This document shows, piece by piece, positions 41,182 to 50,629 of a DNA stretch of 64,000 nt. Both the position numbers and the translations under genes were made by a program. Origin of the DNA: Gemmatimonadaceae bacterium (GTDB lineage Bacteria > Gemmatimonadota > Gemmatimonadetes > Gemmatimonadales > Gemmatimonadaceae). The DNA is taken from positions 104,238 to 168,237 of the forward strand of contig JANYIN010000074.1 of NCBI GenBank assembly GCA_025362035.1, written 5' to 3'. Numbering within the stretch: position 1 is the first letter of the stretch; each line of letters opens with the position of its first letter. The notes beneath the pieces were generated by a model. It did no database searches. It worked only from the letters and a program-made list of their open reading frames with translations, and had not been told where the DNA came from.

Positions 41182-41772
41182 ATGGATCCGATCGAGCTGT
41201 CCAACTATGCCGGGCTCGGTGCGATTGGTACGATGACGCTGAACATTCTTCTCGGGCTTCTTATCTCGACGAAGTACAACCCCGTCCGTCAATGGCCGCA
41301 CCGGCGGATCAACACAGTGCGAATCCACAACGTCACTGGCTACGTCGCGCTCGCGCTGGTCCTCGTGCACCCAGCGCTGTTGCTGCTTCAAAACCGCGTC
41401 GCATTTCACGTGCAGGATCTCTTCTACCCGCTCGCTGGCCCTAAGCAGCCGCTCGTGAACTCGGCGGGTGCTGCCGCCGCCTACCTGATTCTGCTCGTCG
41501 TCAGTACGTCGTACTTCCGTTTCGCGATCGGCCGGAGATGGTGGAAACGCATTCACTTCACGACGTATGCGCTCTTTCCGTTGTATGCCGTGCACGCGCT
41601 CCTGACCGACCCAGCGTTGAAGGACAATCCTGTCGACTGGCTGGACGGAGAAAAGGTGTTTGTGGAGCTGTGCGTGCTCGTCGTCGCGATCGCCATCGTC
41701 GCGCGCATGCGCGCTCGGTTCCAGCAAGAGGCGCCACGCATGCACCGGCCCAAGTCAGCCCGTGCCGCGTAG
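41182..41772 (+). CDS. Ferric-reductase-like transmembrane (cytochrome b-type) protein
   Basis: Multi-TM; HNVTGYVALALVLVHPALLL and WWKRIHFTTYALFPLYAVHALLTD paired His helices; GTG start at 41089 also possible. Confidence 0.75.
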   Translation: MDPIELSNYAGLGAIGTMTLNILLGLLISTKYNPVRQWPHRRINTVRIHNVTGYVALALVLVHPALLLLQNRVAFHVQDLFYPLAGPKQPLVNSAGAAAAYLILLVVSTSYFRFAIGRRWWKRIHFTTYALFPLYAVHALLTDPALKDNPVDWLDGEKVFVELCVLVVAIAIVARMRARFQQEAPRMHRPKSARAA

Positions 41773-41976
41773 CGGAACAGTAGCCGTTGTTCGCTACCGC
41801 CTCATGGATGTATCTCATGGCGCTTCACCAGAGGCGCCGCGGGGGACGCGCGCGCAGGGCGAGCGCTTACGTCGGTGCCGATGCGTCGCGCAGCGACTTC
41901 TGGGCGGCCGTGAACCCACGAACTAATCGCGCGCTTTCTTACACCACCCCGCACTCGTAACACGCCCCTCAACCGA

Positions 41977-43215
41977 CTAGACGATCACGTTCATCCGGAT
42001 TCGTGGCAGGCTGCGAACGCGATCCATGAGTTCCGGCAATTCCATGCGGAGGCGCTCCATCTGTGGGCGGACGTTTTCCAGTTCCATCCGGATGCGCGGT
42101 TCGATCCGCTCGAGCTCTGGCCGGATAGCGTCCAGTTCCCGTTGCACCCGAGGACCGATCTCGTCCAGCTGCGGGCGGAGTTCCCTGAGCTGCACGCGTA
42201 GCTCGTTCATGCCCCAACGGAATTCCGGGCCGAGGTCCGCGCGGTCTACTTCCATTGGAGGCATTGGCGTCATGGCACGCATGGACGGCCGCGCAGGCAT
42301 GGGCGGCATTGGTGGCATTGGTGGCATCATGCCGTTCAATCCGTCGCCGCTGAAGAACATGCCCTGGCCTCTCGGCAGGTCGCCGGCGCGAGCAACTTTC
42401 ATGGTGACGTCGCGGAACCTGCCCTGCGAATACACCTTCAGCGTGACGTTATCGCCGGGCTTGAGTTGCGAAACCTCGCGCTGCAGCCGTTGCCCCTTCG
42501 CTTCGCCAAGGTAGCGGTCGCCGGCATCCTCTGCCGTGACCCTCAGGTTCACGCCGTTGATGGCGGCGATACGATTCCCTTCTTCCAAGGCGGCCCGGGC
42601 CGCCGGTGACGAATCCAGAACGCTCATCACCAGGACTCCGAGCGTGTCGCGACGGCTCCCCGAGCTTCCGATGCCCAGCCCCAACGTGGGCCGGTCGGCT
42701 CGATCGGACCGTGTGAACCAGCCGGTTTCCGTACGGCGGAACAGCGAATCCGAGTCGACCGTCTTGACCTTCATGTTCTGCACGCGGCCGTCGCGATAGA
42801 CGCGCAATTCAACCTCGTCGCCGGGCTTTGCCTTGCCGAGCTCGCGGATGAGGCGTCGCGTCAGCGCGCTGGAGATGTCATGGTCCTCCACGTCTGCCGC
42901 ATTCGCGCGGAGGCTCACGCCGTTAATCGCCGCCAAGCGGTTGCCCTCTTCAAGTCCAGCCTTTTCGGCCGGACTGTTCCTGGTGATCGACGTGACGAGC
43001 AGGCCCAGCGTGTCACGAAGGGTTCCGGAAGTAGAGGTACCGAGCCCGAGCGCGGCACGATGCTCCTGCTCGAGCTCCGCGTCCATCCGAACGCGGCGCG
43101 GCGACCCGCTGCGAGCTCGGATTTCGGTGGAGGCGCGCGGCGACTCTTGAGCGTGCGCCGAAGCCGCGAGGGCGCCGACGGCAAAGGCGACTGCAGTCAG
43201 ATGCATGATTCGCAT
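41977..43215 (-). CDS. Secreted double-PDZ protein with Met/Pro-rich linker and coiled-coil tail
   Basis: Two PDZ-like units (LLVTSITRNSPAEKAGLEEGNRLAAINGVSL; VLVMSVLDSSPAARAALEEGNRIAAINGVNL); signal peptide MRIMHLTAVAFAVGALAASAHAQ. Confidence 0.82.
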   Translation of the reverse strand: MRIMHLTAVAFAVGALAASAHAQESPRASTEIRARSGSPRRVRMDAELEQEHRAALGLGTSTSGTLRDTLGLLVTSITRNSPAEKAGLEEGNRLAAINGVSLRANAADVEDHDISSALTRRLIRELGKAKPGDEVELRVYRDGRVQNMKVKTVDSDSLFRRTETGWFTRSDRADRPTLGLGIGSSGSRRDTLGVLVMSVLDSSPAARAALEEGNRIAAINGVNLRVTAEDAGDRYLGEAKGQRLQREVSQLKPGDNVTLKVYSQGRFRDVTMKVARAGDLPRGQGMFFSGDGLNGMMPPMPPMPPMPARPSMRAMTPMPPMEVDRADLGPEFRWGMNELRVQLRELRPQLDEIGPRVQRELDAIRPELERIEPRIRMELENVRPQMERLRMELPELMDRVRSLPRIRMNVIV

Positions 43216-43323
43216 GGAGTGGTCCTCTGGTCCGAAGAAACTTTGTATTCTTCAGACACGGCAGGTGCGTTCAAAGGTTGCCTCCACTGGGCGGGCCTTT
43301 GACCACCCCTCCATATTCCGACC

Positions 43324-44478
43324 ATGGCAACGATCATCCCTCCCGCACCACCGCAAGGCGAGCGCAGCGAGCCCGATCTCCACGCATTCGAACACCATTG
43401 GCAGGACGAGGCGGACGCCGCGTATCTCTACGGTCTGCTCGCGAACGCGGAACACGATCCGAACAAGAAGCATATCTACACTCGGCTCGCGGAAGTCGAA
43501 CGCCGCCATCTGGACATCTGGGCCGGCCTGCTGGCCGCGCATGGGCGCGCCGTCGGCCCATTCAAGCCCGCCGCGCGCACTCGCCTGCTGGCGCTGCTCG
43601 GCAAGCAGTTCGGCCCGGACTTCCTTCTGCCCTTCCTCCTCGCGGAGGAAGGACGCGAGGTCAAGCAGTACCTCGACATGCATCGCATCACGCAGCTTGG
43701 AGTCGCGGGGCGTGATGAAGCGCTGCTGCTGGCCAGGGAATCCGCTGACCACGCCACCACACTGAACCAAGTGGCGGGACGAACGGGAGAGCCTTGGCAC
43801 AAGACGGGCGCCGGTGGGTTCCTGCGCAACGTCGTCTATGGCTTCAACGACGGTCTCACAGCGAACTTCGGTCTGGTGGCCGGCGTCATCGGTGCCTCGG
43901 CATCGTCGCAGCATCACGCAGTGATCGTGGCCGGCGTGGCCGGCCTCATTGCTGACGCGCTGTCGATGGGTGCCAGCGGGTATCTCGCGGCGCAGAGCGA
44001 GCGCGAAGTATACCAACATGAGATCGCGATGGAGCGCGACGAAATCGCGCTGATGCCCGACATCGAGCGCGACGAGCTCGCCCTCATCTACGAGGCGAAG
44101 GGCATGGATGCCGAGTCGGCCTACCGGATTGCGACACAGGTGATGGCCGATCCGGAAAAGATGCTGGCGGAGCAGGTGCAGGAGGAGCTGGGGATCAGTG
44201 AATCAGCCACGTCGCCGATGCGCGAGGCGTGGATCACGGGGACGGCCACCGCCGTGGGCGCGCTCATTCCGGTGATGCCGTTCTTCCTCCTCACGGGCAC
44301 AGCGGCGGTCGTCGTGTCGTTCACCCTCGCGATGCTCTCCCATTGGGTCGTCGGCGCGGCGCGCTCGGTGTTCACCGGACGCAGCGTGTTCCGCTCGGGA
44401 ATGGACATGTTCGTCGTCGGGCTCGGCGTGGCGGTAGTGGGGTACTTCGTCGGCCAATGGATCGGCGGAATGCTCTGA
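43324..44478 (+). CDS. Ferritin-like (rubrerythrin) + VIT1/CCC1 transporter fusion (MbfA-like)
   Basis: N-terminal DEADAAYLYGLLANAEHDPNKKHIYTRLAEVERRHLDIW; C-terminal GGFLRNVVYGFNDGLTANFGLVAGVIGAS...ADALSMGASGYLAAQSEREVY. Confidence 0.9.
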   Translation: MATIIPPAPPQGERSEPDLHAFEHHWQDEADAAYLYGLLANAEHDPNKKHIYTRLAEVERRHLDIWAGLLAAHGRAVGPFKPAARTRLLALLGKQFGPDFLLPFLLAEEGREVKQYLDMHRITQLGVAGRDEALLLARESADHATTLNQVAGRTGEPWHKTGAGGFLRNVVYGFNDGLTANFGLVAGVIGASASSQHHAVIVAGVAGLIADALSMGASGYLAAQSEREVYQHEIAMERDEIALMPDIERDELALIYEAKGMDAESAYRIATQVMADPEKMLAEQVQEELGISESATSPMREAWITGTATAVGALIPVMPFFLLTGTAAVVVSFTLAMLSHWVVGAARSVFTGRSVFRSGMDMFVVGLGVAVVGYFVGQWIGGML

Positions 44479-44520
44479 TCGCGCACGCGGCCCGTCTCCC
44501 TCCTAACCAGCCAATCATTC

Positions 44521-45084
44521 ATGCGTCTGACCCCGCTTCTTCTCGGCCTCGCGCTTACTGTCATCGCCGGCAGCGCCTCTGCGCAGACCACGTCCGATCC
44601 TTTGCCGACACCGCCGCCCGCGCCGCGGACGCAGTCCGACATGTACTCCCCGCTGTACGGCGTCACGGCCGGCATTTCCATTCCGCTTGGCCGGCTCTCG
44701 GATGATCACCAGGCAGGGTACACCGTGGGCAGTCTGGTGGAGTACGCGGTGGCCGGCCAGCCGTACTCGCTGCGCGGAGAGGTCGCCTTTCAGCGGTTCC
44801 CGCAGAAGTCCGGCGCGACGAATGGCTACGACGCCAATCTCATTTCTCTCGGCTCCACCATTGTCTACCGGCTGCAGAAGTCCGCGACGCAGACATTCGT
44901 CGCCGGCGGCATCGCCATCTACAACGCCACGCGCGAAGGCACGCGCCCTGGTTTCAATTTCGGCACAGGGGTGGAGATTCCACTCACGGGCTTCACCGCC
45001 CTCGCCGAGGCGCGCGTGCACGTGATGCTGGCCGACGCCCGGCCCATCTTGTCGTTGCCGCTCTCGGTGGGCGTGCGGTTCTGA
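44521..45084 (+). CDS. Outer-membrane beta-barrel-like protein
   Basis: Signal peptide LLGLALTVIAGSASAQT; beta-rich; ends ...LPLSVGVRF. Confidence 0.7.
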   Translation: MRLTPLLLGLALTVIAGSASAQTTSDPLPTPPPAPRTQSDMYSPLYGVTAGISIPLGRLSDDHQAGYTVGSLVEYAVAGQPYSLRGEVAFQRFPQKSGATNGYDANLISLGSTIVYRLQKSATQTFVAGGIAIYNATREGTRPGFNFGTGVEIPLTGFTALAEARVHVMLADARPILSLPLSVGVRF

Positions 45085-45103
45085 CGGCCGACGCGCCTAC
45101 GGC

Positions 45104-47617
45104 TTATAACACGATATTCAGCATCCGCCCCGGCACGAACACCACTTTTCGCGGCTGTCCGGTTACGAACTTCGTAATGTGCGGATCGGCCATCGCCGCC
45201 GTCATCGCGTCGCCCTGCGTCGCATCCTTGGCCAGAGAGACCGTGCCGCGCGTCTTTCCGTTCACCTGGACGGCCATCGTAATGCGATTCTCCACCGTGA
45301 GCGCTTCGTCGTACGTCGGCCAGCGCGAGTCGAACACGCTGCGAGTGTTCCCCAGCACCGACCACAGCTCCTCGGCGATGTGGGGCGCGAACGGGCTGAC
45401 GAGTTGCACGAGGGGCCGTACTTCGTCGACGTGAGGGCGTCGCTCGCCGGAGCGCATCGTGTTCATATACTCCATCATCGCCGCGATCGCCGTGTTGTAG
45501 CTGAGCCGCGAAATGTCGTCGCCGACCTTCTTGATGGTCTGGTGCAGCTTGCGCTGCACGTCCACTTCGAGCGCGCCATCGGCGCGCGCGTCGTGCACCG
45601 AACGCCACAGGCGATCGAGGAATCGCTTGACGCCCGAGATGCCCTGGTCACGAAAATCGCCTCCTTCCTCGAACGGGCCCAGGAACATCAGGTACGTGCG
45701 GAACGTGTCCGCACCCCACTCATCGATGTAGAGATCGGGGTTGACCACGTTCCCCTTGCTCTTGGACATCTTCGCACCGTCGCGCACGATCATCCCGTGC
45801 GCTCGGAAGCGGCGGAACGGCTCCTCGAAGGCAAGCAGTCCCGCGTCGTGCAGCACCATCGTGACGAATCGTGAATACAGCAGGTGCAGCACGGCGTGTT
45901 CGTTTCCGCCAATGTAGCTGGCGACCGGCAGCCATTTCTTCGTGATCGTGTCGCTGAACGGGACGTCGGCCCGTCGCGAGCTCGGATAGCGCAGGAAATA
46001 CCAGGAGCTGTCCAGAAACGTGTCGCTGACGTCCGTTTCGCGGCGCGCCGGACCACCGCACTGCGGACATGCGGTGTGATACCACTCCGCATGGCGCGCC
46101 AGCGGACTCACGCCCGAATCATCCGGTCGGAAGTCGTCGATCATCGGCAACAGCACCGGCAGCTGGGATTCGGGAACCGGCACGGTGCCGCACGCGTCGC
46201 AGTATACGATCGGGATGGGCGGACCCCAGTAGCGCTGACGAGAAATGCACCAGTCGTGCAGACGATAGTTGACCACCGGCGTGGCGGCATGGCGCGCCGA
46301 CAATTCCGTGACGATCGCCGTCCGGCCCTCATCCACGGTCAGGCCATTGAACCGGCCCGAATTCACCAACCGGCAGCCCGCCGTCTCGGTGAAGGCCGCG
46401 TCCCCAAGCGGCAAATCCGCAGTGTGCTCCGGGCTGGCGATCACGCGGGTGATGGTCAGGTCGAACTTCTGCGCGAACTCGAAGTCGCGCTCGTCGTGCG
46501 CCGGCACGCCCATGATGGCGCCCGTGCCGTATTCCAGCAGGACGTAGTCGGCGATCCACACCGGAATGGCGTCGCCTGTGGCCGGGTTGGTGGCGTACGC
46601 GCCCGTGAAGACGCCGCTCTTTTCCTTGGTCGTCTTGCGCGTTACGAGGTCCTGCTTGGCCGCGTGCGCCACATACGCTGCGACATCATCGCGCTGCTCG
46701 TCGCCCGCGATGATCGAGACCAGCGGATGCTCGGGCGACAGCACCAGGTACGTCGCGCCGAACAGGGTGTCAGGCCGCGTCGTGAAGACGCGAACTTCCA
46801 GGGCGTTCGCGACGACCTCACCCGACGCGCCCGCGCTGGCCATCGCGCTGCCCCCGTACAACATCACGTCCTGAATGGGGAAGACGACCTCCGCTCCCTC
46901 GGACTTCCCGATCCAGTTGCGCTGGGCAGTCTTGGTGCTCTCCGACCAGTCGAGCCCGTCGAGGTTTGTCAGCAGTCGGTTGGCGTAGTCGGTGATACGG
47001 AAGAACCACTGCTCGAGAAAGCGCTGCTCGACCATCGTGCCGCAGCGCTCGCAGGCACCGGCGATCACCTGCTCGTTGGCGAGCACCGTCTTGTCCAGCG
47101 GGCACCAGTTCACGGCGGCTTTCTTCTTGTACGCCAGACCCTGCTTGTACAGCTGCAGAAAGACCCACTGCGTCCACTTGTAGTACGACGGATCCGTGGT
47201 GGACAGCTCGTGCGTCCAATCGATCATGAGGCCCACACGCTGTAGCTGACGCCGGAAGTTGTCGATGTTCCTGGGAATGAGCTCACCAGGATGGAGCCCC
47301 TGTTTGATCGCGAAATTCTCGGAGTGAATGCCGAATGCGTCGTAGCCTATGGGCTCGAAAGTCGTGTGCCCCTGCAGCCGCTGGAATCGTCCATAGATGT
47401 CGCTTCCCGTGAAAGCGAAGAGGTTGCCCACATGGAGCCCCTCCGCGCTGGGATAGGGAAACATCATCAGTGCGTAGAATGGATTTTCCCCGCGCGCCAG
47501 GTCAGGCGAGTTCGTGCCTTCGGCGTCCCAGTGAGCTTGCCACCGACGCTCCACGACGGCAGGGTCGTACCCGATCGGCGCATCGCCGACGGGGCGGGGT
47601 GGTGCGAGATCTGTCAT
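45104..47617 (-). CDS. leuS: Leucyl-tRNA synthetase
   Basis: MMFPYPSAEGLHVGN (HIGH-type), KMSKSKGNVVNPD (KMSKS), editing-domain motifs; start MTDLAPPRPVGD at 47617. Confidence 0.97.
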   Translation of the reverse strand: MTDLAPPRPVGDAPIGYDPAVVERRWQAHWDAEGTNSPDLARGENPFYALMMFPYPSAEGLHVGNLFAFTGSDIYGRFQRLQGHTTFEPIGYDAFGIHSENFAIKQGLHPGELIPRNIDNFRRQLQRVGLMIDWTHELSTTDPSYYKWTQWVFLQLYKQGLAYKKKAAVNWCPLDKTVLANEQVIAGACERCGTMVEQRFLEQWFFRITDYANRLLTNLDGLDWSESTKTAQRNWIGKSEGAEVVFPIQDVMLYGGSAMASAGASGEVVANALEVRVFTTRPDTLFGATYLVLSPEHPLVSIIAGDEQRDDVAAYVAHAAKQDLVTRKTTKEKSGVFTGAYATNPATGDAIPVWIADYVLLEYGTGAIMGVPAHDERDFEFAQKFDLTITRVIASPEHTADLPLGDAAFTETAGCRLVNSGRFNGLTVDEGRTAIVTELSARHAATPVVNYRLHDWCISRQRYWGPPIPIVYCDACGTVPVPESQLPVLLPMIDDFRPDDSGVSPLARHAEWYHTACPQCGGPARRETDVSDTFLDSSWYFLRYPSSRRADVPFSDTITKKWLPVASYIGGNEHAVLHLLYSRFVTMVLHDAGLLAFEEPFRRFRAHGMIVRDGAKMSKSKGNVVNPDLYIDEWGADTFRTYLMFLGPFEEGGDFRDQGISGVKRFLDRLWRSVHDARADGALEVDVQRKLHQTIKKVGDDISRLSYNTAIAAMMEYMNTMRSGERRPHVDEVRPLVQLVSPFAPHIAEELWSVLGNTRSVFDSRWPTYDEALTVENRITMAVQVNGKTRGTVSLAKDATQGDAMTAAMADPHITKFVTGQPRKVVFVPGRMLNIVL

Positions 47618-47792
47618 GGTCAGACGGCTTGGCGCTTGGACCTCTGGCAGGGCAAGAGAGCACCTGCGGCCGCAGGAAGGTCGTTGTTCGCAATTTAGTA
47701 CCGTGTGATGGGCATTCAAGCATGCCGCGAGGACGCGGTGTACGGCACTCTCACACGACACCACGCTTCTCAGCGCCACCCGTGACGCCCTG

Positions 47793-49109
47793 ATGTCGTT
47801 TTTCTCGCTTGTGGCGCCGATTCAGGCGCGCTCGGCCCCATCGGTGCGCCGGCGCTTCGTCAGCCGCGCCGCGTTCACGGGCCTGGCGGTCGTCGGCGTG
47901 TACTGGTTCGCCGCACGACTGCTGATCCCGCCCGGTCCGGGGGTGGATACCGCCGTCGGGTTGGGCGTCGCCGCCCTTGTCGCGGTGGTGTCCGCCATCA
48001 TTGCGGGAGCGGAGCGGTACCTGAACACAACGGTTTCGATCCCAGCCACGGAACTCGCCGAAGCCGCCGAAGGGGTGGCGGCGGGAGACTTCACCATCCA
48101 GCTTCGCCATGTCTCGTCCGACGATGAAATCGGGCGTCTCGGACGCGCCGTCGGGGCAATGATCCTCGAGTTGCGCCGCCTCGCCGAGGCGATCGCCACC
48201 TCGGCGCTCGAGACGAATGCCATGTCGTCGGAAATCACGGTCAGCTCCGAACAGATGGCGTCCACGGCCGGCGAGATCGCCAATACGGCCAGCGACCTGT
48301 CCGGGCAGGCGACCTCGATGGCCGAAACGATCGCGACGCTCGCGGGTTCGGCATCAGCGCTGCAGATGCTCGCGTTCAACCTGGATGACGGGGCCCGCGA
48401 AGGGGTGGCCCGCAACAGCGCGTTGCGCACGCTCGCGAGGGAGAATCGCGCCGGGCTGGACGCAAGCGCCGAGTCGCTGGTGACGCTTGCCGGGGACGTG
48501 AACGAGAGTGCGGCCGCGATCGTGGCGCTCGGCGAGGCAAGTGAAGAAGTCCGGTCGTTCGTCACTCTCGTGCGCAAGCTCGCACGCCAGTCCAAGTTGC
48601 TGGCGCTCAACGCGGCCATGGAGGCTGCCCGTGCGGGCGCACAGGGCGCCGGGTTCGCCGTGGTCGCGGGAGAGGTACGACGGCTCGCGGCGATGTCGTC
48701 GGACGCCGCCGACCACACCGAGTCCATCGTGAACAGCGTACTGAAAGGCATTTCCCATTCGCGCGAATCTTCGGAGCGTGCGGTGATCACGGCAGAGCAC
48801 GTCCGGTTGGCCACGGCGCGAGCGACCGAATCCTTCACCGAGATCGAGCGAGCCGTAGCCGACGCGGAAGCGTGGACGACCGTCATCGAGCGCGCGTCCG
48901 CCGAGACGGGAGCGCTCGTGGGAGAAATGTCGGAACGCCTGGGGGTGCTGGCCGGCGGCACCGAGTCGTTCGCGGCAGCGATGCAGCAGGTGGCGGCGTC
49001 GAGTCAGGAGCAGAGCGCGAGCACGCAGGAGATCGCCGGATCGGCCAATGCGCTCGGCGCCGCTTCGGAACGACTATCGAAGCTGGTTGGTGGCATGAAG
49101 CATTCGTGA
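47793..49109 (+). CDS. Methyl-accepting chemotaxis protein without an obvious sensor domain
   Basis: Two TM helices, HAMP-like ELAEAAEGVAAGDFTIQLRHVSSDDEIGRLGRAVGAM, signalling tip KLLALNAAMEAARAGAQGAGFAVVAGEVRRLA. Confidence 0.9.
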   Translation: MSFFSLVAPIQARSAPSVRRRFVSRAAFTGLAVVGVYWFAARLLIPPGPGVDTAVGLGVAALVAVVSAIIAGAERYLNTTVSIPATELAEAAEGVAAGDFTIQLRHVSSDDEIGRLGRAVGAMILELRRLAEAIATSALETNAMSSEITVSSEQMASTAGEIANTASDLSGQATSMAETIATLAGSASALQMLAFNLDDGAREGVARNSALRTLARENRAGLDASAESLVTLAGDVNESAAAIVALGEASEEVRSFVTLVRKLARQSKLLALNAAMEAARAGAQGAGFAVVAGEVRRLAAMSSDAADHTESIVNSVLKGISHSRESSERAVITAEHVRLATARATESFTEIERAVADAEAWTTVIERASAETGALVGEMSERLGVLAGGTESFAAAMQQVAASSQEQSASTQEIAGSANALGAASERLSKLVGGMKHS

Positions 49110-49340
49110 GGGCGCGCTTCGGCGCTGCGCGCCTCGCTTTTCAGCCCGCTTCGGCGCTCCGCCCCTCGCTTTTCAGCCCGGCCGCTGACGCGGCCTCTTC
49201 GGCCAACGTTGAGCGGTTAACGTCGGCGCCGAAGAGCGAGGCGGCGCAGCCGCCGATGCGGGCCGAATAGCCGAAGAGCGAGCCGCGCAGCGGCGAGCGG
49301 GCCGAAGAGCGTTGGCGCGTCAGCGCCGACGCGCGCCGTG
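49110..49340. repeat. Structured repeat array A (inverted halves)
   Basis: Units such as gccgaagagcgaGCCGCgcaGCGGCgagcgg on + and their reverse complement (cgcttttcagcccg) on the left half; 49252-49302 matches 50736-50786 at 50/51. Confidence 0.85.
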
Positions 49341-49345
49341 CGTGC

Positions 49346-50554
49346 TCACTCCTTCGGTATCGACATCGTGCCCGAGATTGGCTTCCCCTTGGGGCGGTCG
49401 TCGCGCTTGTAGAGAAACGCCGACGGGATGCGTCGAGCCCCCTGCGCGTCGCAGACGACATAGCTGCTGCCCTCGTACGCGCAGGCGCCGGCGAAATCGC
49501 CCTTCTTGTTGATCGCGTAGAAGTTGAGATCGAAGTACGGGCGCCCGTTGTCGTCGAGCAGGCGTTTCTCCGTCATGGCGATCGTGCGCTCCATGACCTT
49601 CATGAGCGCCGCCTCCGGCGTCATGCCCATGCGCATGAACTCGACGGCCAGGAATGCGCCGCAGACCTTGATGTTGGCCTCGCCGCGCCCAGTCGATCCC
49701 GCCGCGCCGACGGTATTATCGCAATACTGTCCGGCGCCGATGATCGGACTGTCTCCCACGCGGCCGGGCACCTTCCACGACAGTCCGCTGGTGGTCGTGA
49801 CGGATGCGATGTCACCGCTGGCCGTGACGGCATTCATGTTGATGGTGCCATAGGTGTGCGGCACGCCGTGCTCATCGTGGAAGACGTGCGTTCCGTTGTC
49901 CTCGCCATGGCGAAATGCCGGCGCCCGCATCGAGGTTCGCGGCGGCCGCGTTGGTGTGGCGATGCGGACGTCGCCGTGATAGTCGAGATACGGATCGTCG
50001 GCATTCAGGTTGGCACGCCAGCGAAGCCAGTCCTGACGGCTCTTATCGGTCAGCAGGTTCTGCGGCGTGAACCCCATCTCGATGGCGAACTTCCTGGCGC
50101 CGGCTCCCACCAGCATGATGTGGTCGGTGTAGTCCATCACCGCCTTCGCGACCAGGGACGGCGTGGCGATGTCCTCCAGCGCCGCAACGGCGCCGGCGCG
50201 CTTGGTTGGCCCGTGCATGACACTCGCGTCGAGCTGCACCACGCCGTCTGCATTTGGCAGCCCGCCCAATCCGACCGACTGGTCCGTGGGATCGAGCTCC
50301 TGGATGTTCACCCCGGCTATGGCGGCATCGAGCGGGTCGGCGTTCTGCTGCGTCATCAGGTCGTAGGCGACCTTGGCTCCGCGAATGCCGTTATCGCTCG
50401 TCACGATGGCCGGACGGCCAGCAAAGGCGGCTGACGGCGGCGTCGCGCGATCCACCACACGGATGAACGGCATGCCGTCAGCGCGGCGCGGCAGGATGAG
50501 TCCGGCGGCGGTGACGGCGCCGGCGCCAAGGAAGTCGCGGCGAGAAATGGGCAT
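49346..50554 (-). CDS. Isoaspartyl peptidase/asparaginase family (glycosylasparaginase-like), Tat signal
   Basis: MPISRRDFLGAGAVTAAGLILPRR Tat-like signal; TYGTINMNAVTASGDIASVTTTSGLSWKVPGRVGDSPIIGAGQYCDNTVGAAGSTGRGE (Ntn-hydrolase Thr region). Confidence 0.9.
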   Translation of the reverse strand: MPISRRDFLGAGAVTAAGLILPRRADGMPFIRVVDRATPPSAAFAGRPAIVTSDNGIRGAKVAYDLMTQQNADPLDAAIAGVNIQELDPTDQSVGLGGLPNADGVVQLDASVMHGPTKRAGAVAALEDIATPSLVAKAVMDYTDHIMLVGAGARKFAIEMGFTPQNLLTDKSRQDWLRWRANLNADDPYLDYHGDVRIATPTRPPRTSMRAPAFRHGEDNGTHVFHDEHGVPHTYGTINMNAVTASGDIASVTTTSGLSWKVPGRVGDSPIIGAGQYCDNTVGAAGSTGRGEANIKVCGAFLAVEFMRMGMTPEAALMKVMERTIAMTEKRLLDDNGRPYFDLNFYAINKKGDFAGACAYEGSSYVVCDAQGARRIPSAFLYKRDDRPKGKPISGTMSIPKE

Positions 50555-50629
50555 TGAAGTAGGCTGCTGGAGGTGTAAGGAGTTGGCTAATTACGGTTGT
50601 GCGCGGGTAATGCGCCAGAAGCGCGGGGC

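Noticed and set aside
42301-42333. ggtggcatt tandem repeats as a possible CRISPR or regulatory repeat
   Set aside because: Units are 9 bp, in frame and code for PPMPPM in the PDZ protein; no spacers.
43356-43380. gcaaggcgagcgcagcgagcccgat as another copy of the structured repeat
   Set aside because: Lies inside a coding region, lacks the GCYGAAWAGC flank, and resemblance is limited to GC-rich words.
47618-47792. Leader/T-box-like regulatory RNA upstream of leuS
   Set aside because: No T-box consensus or convincing attenuator hairpin visible in the short divergent gap.
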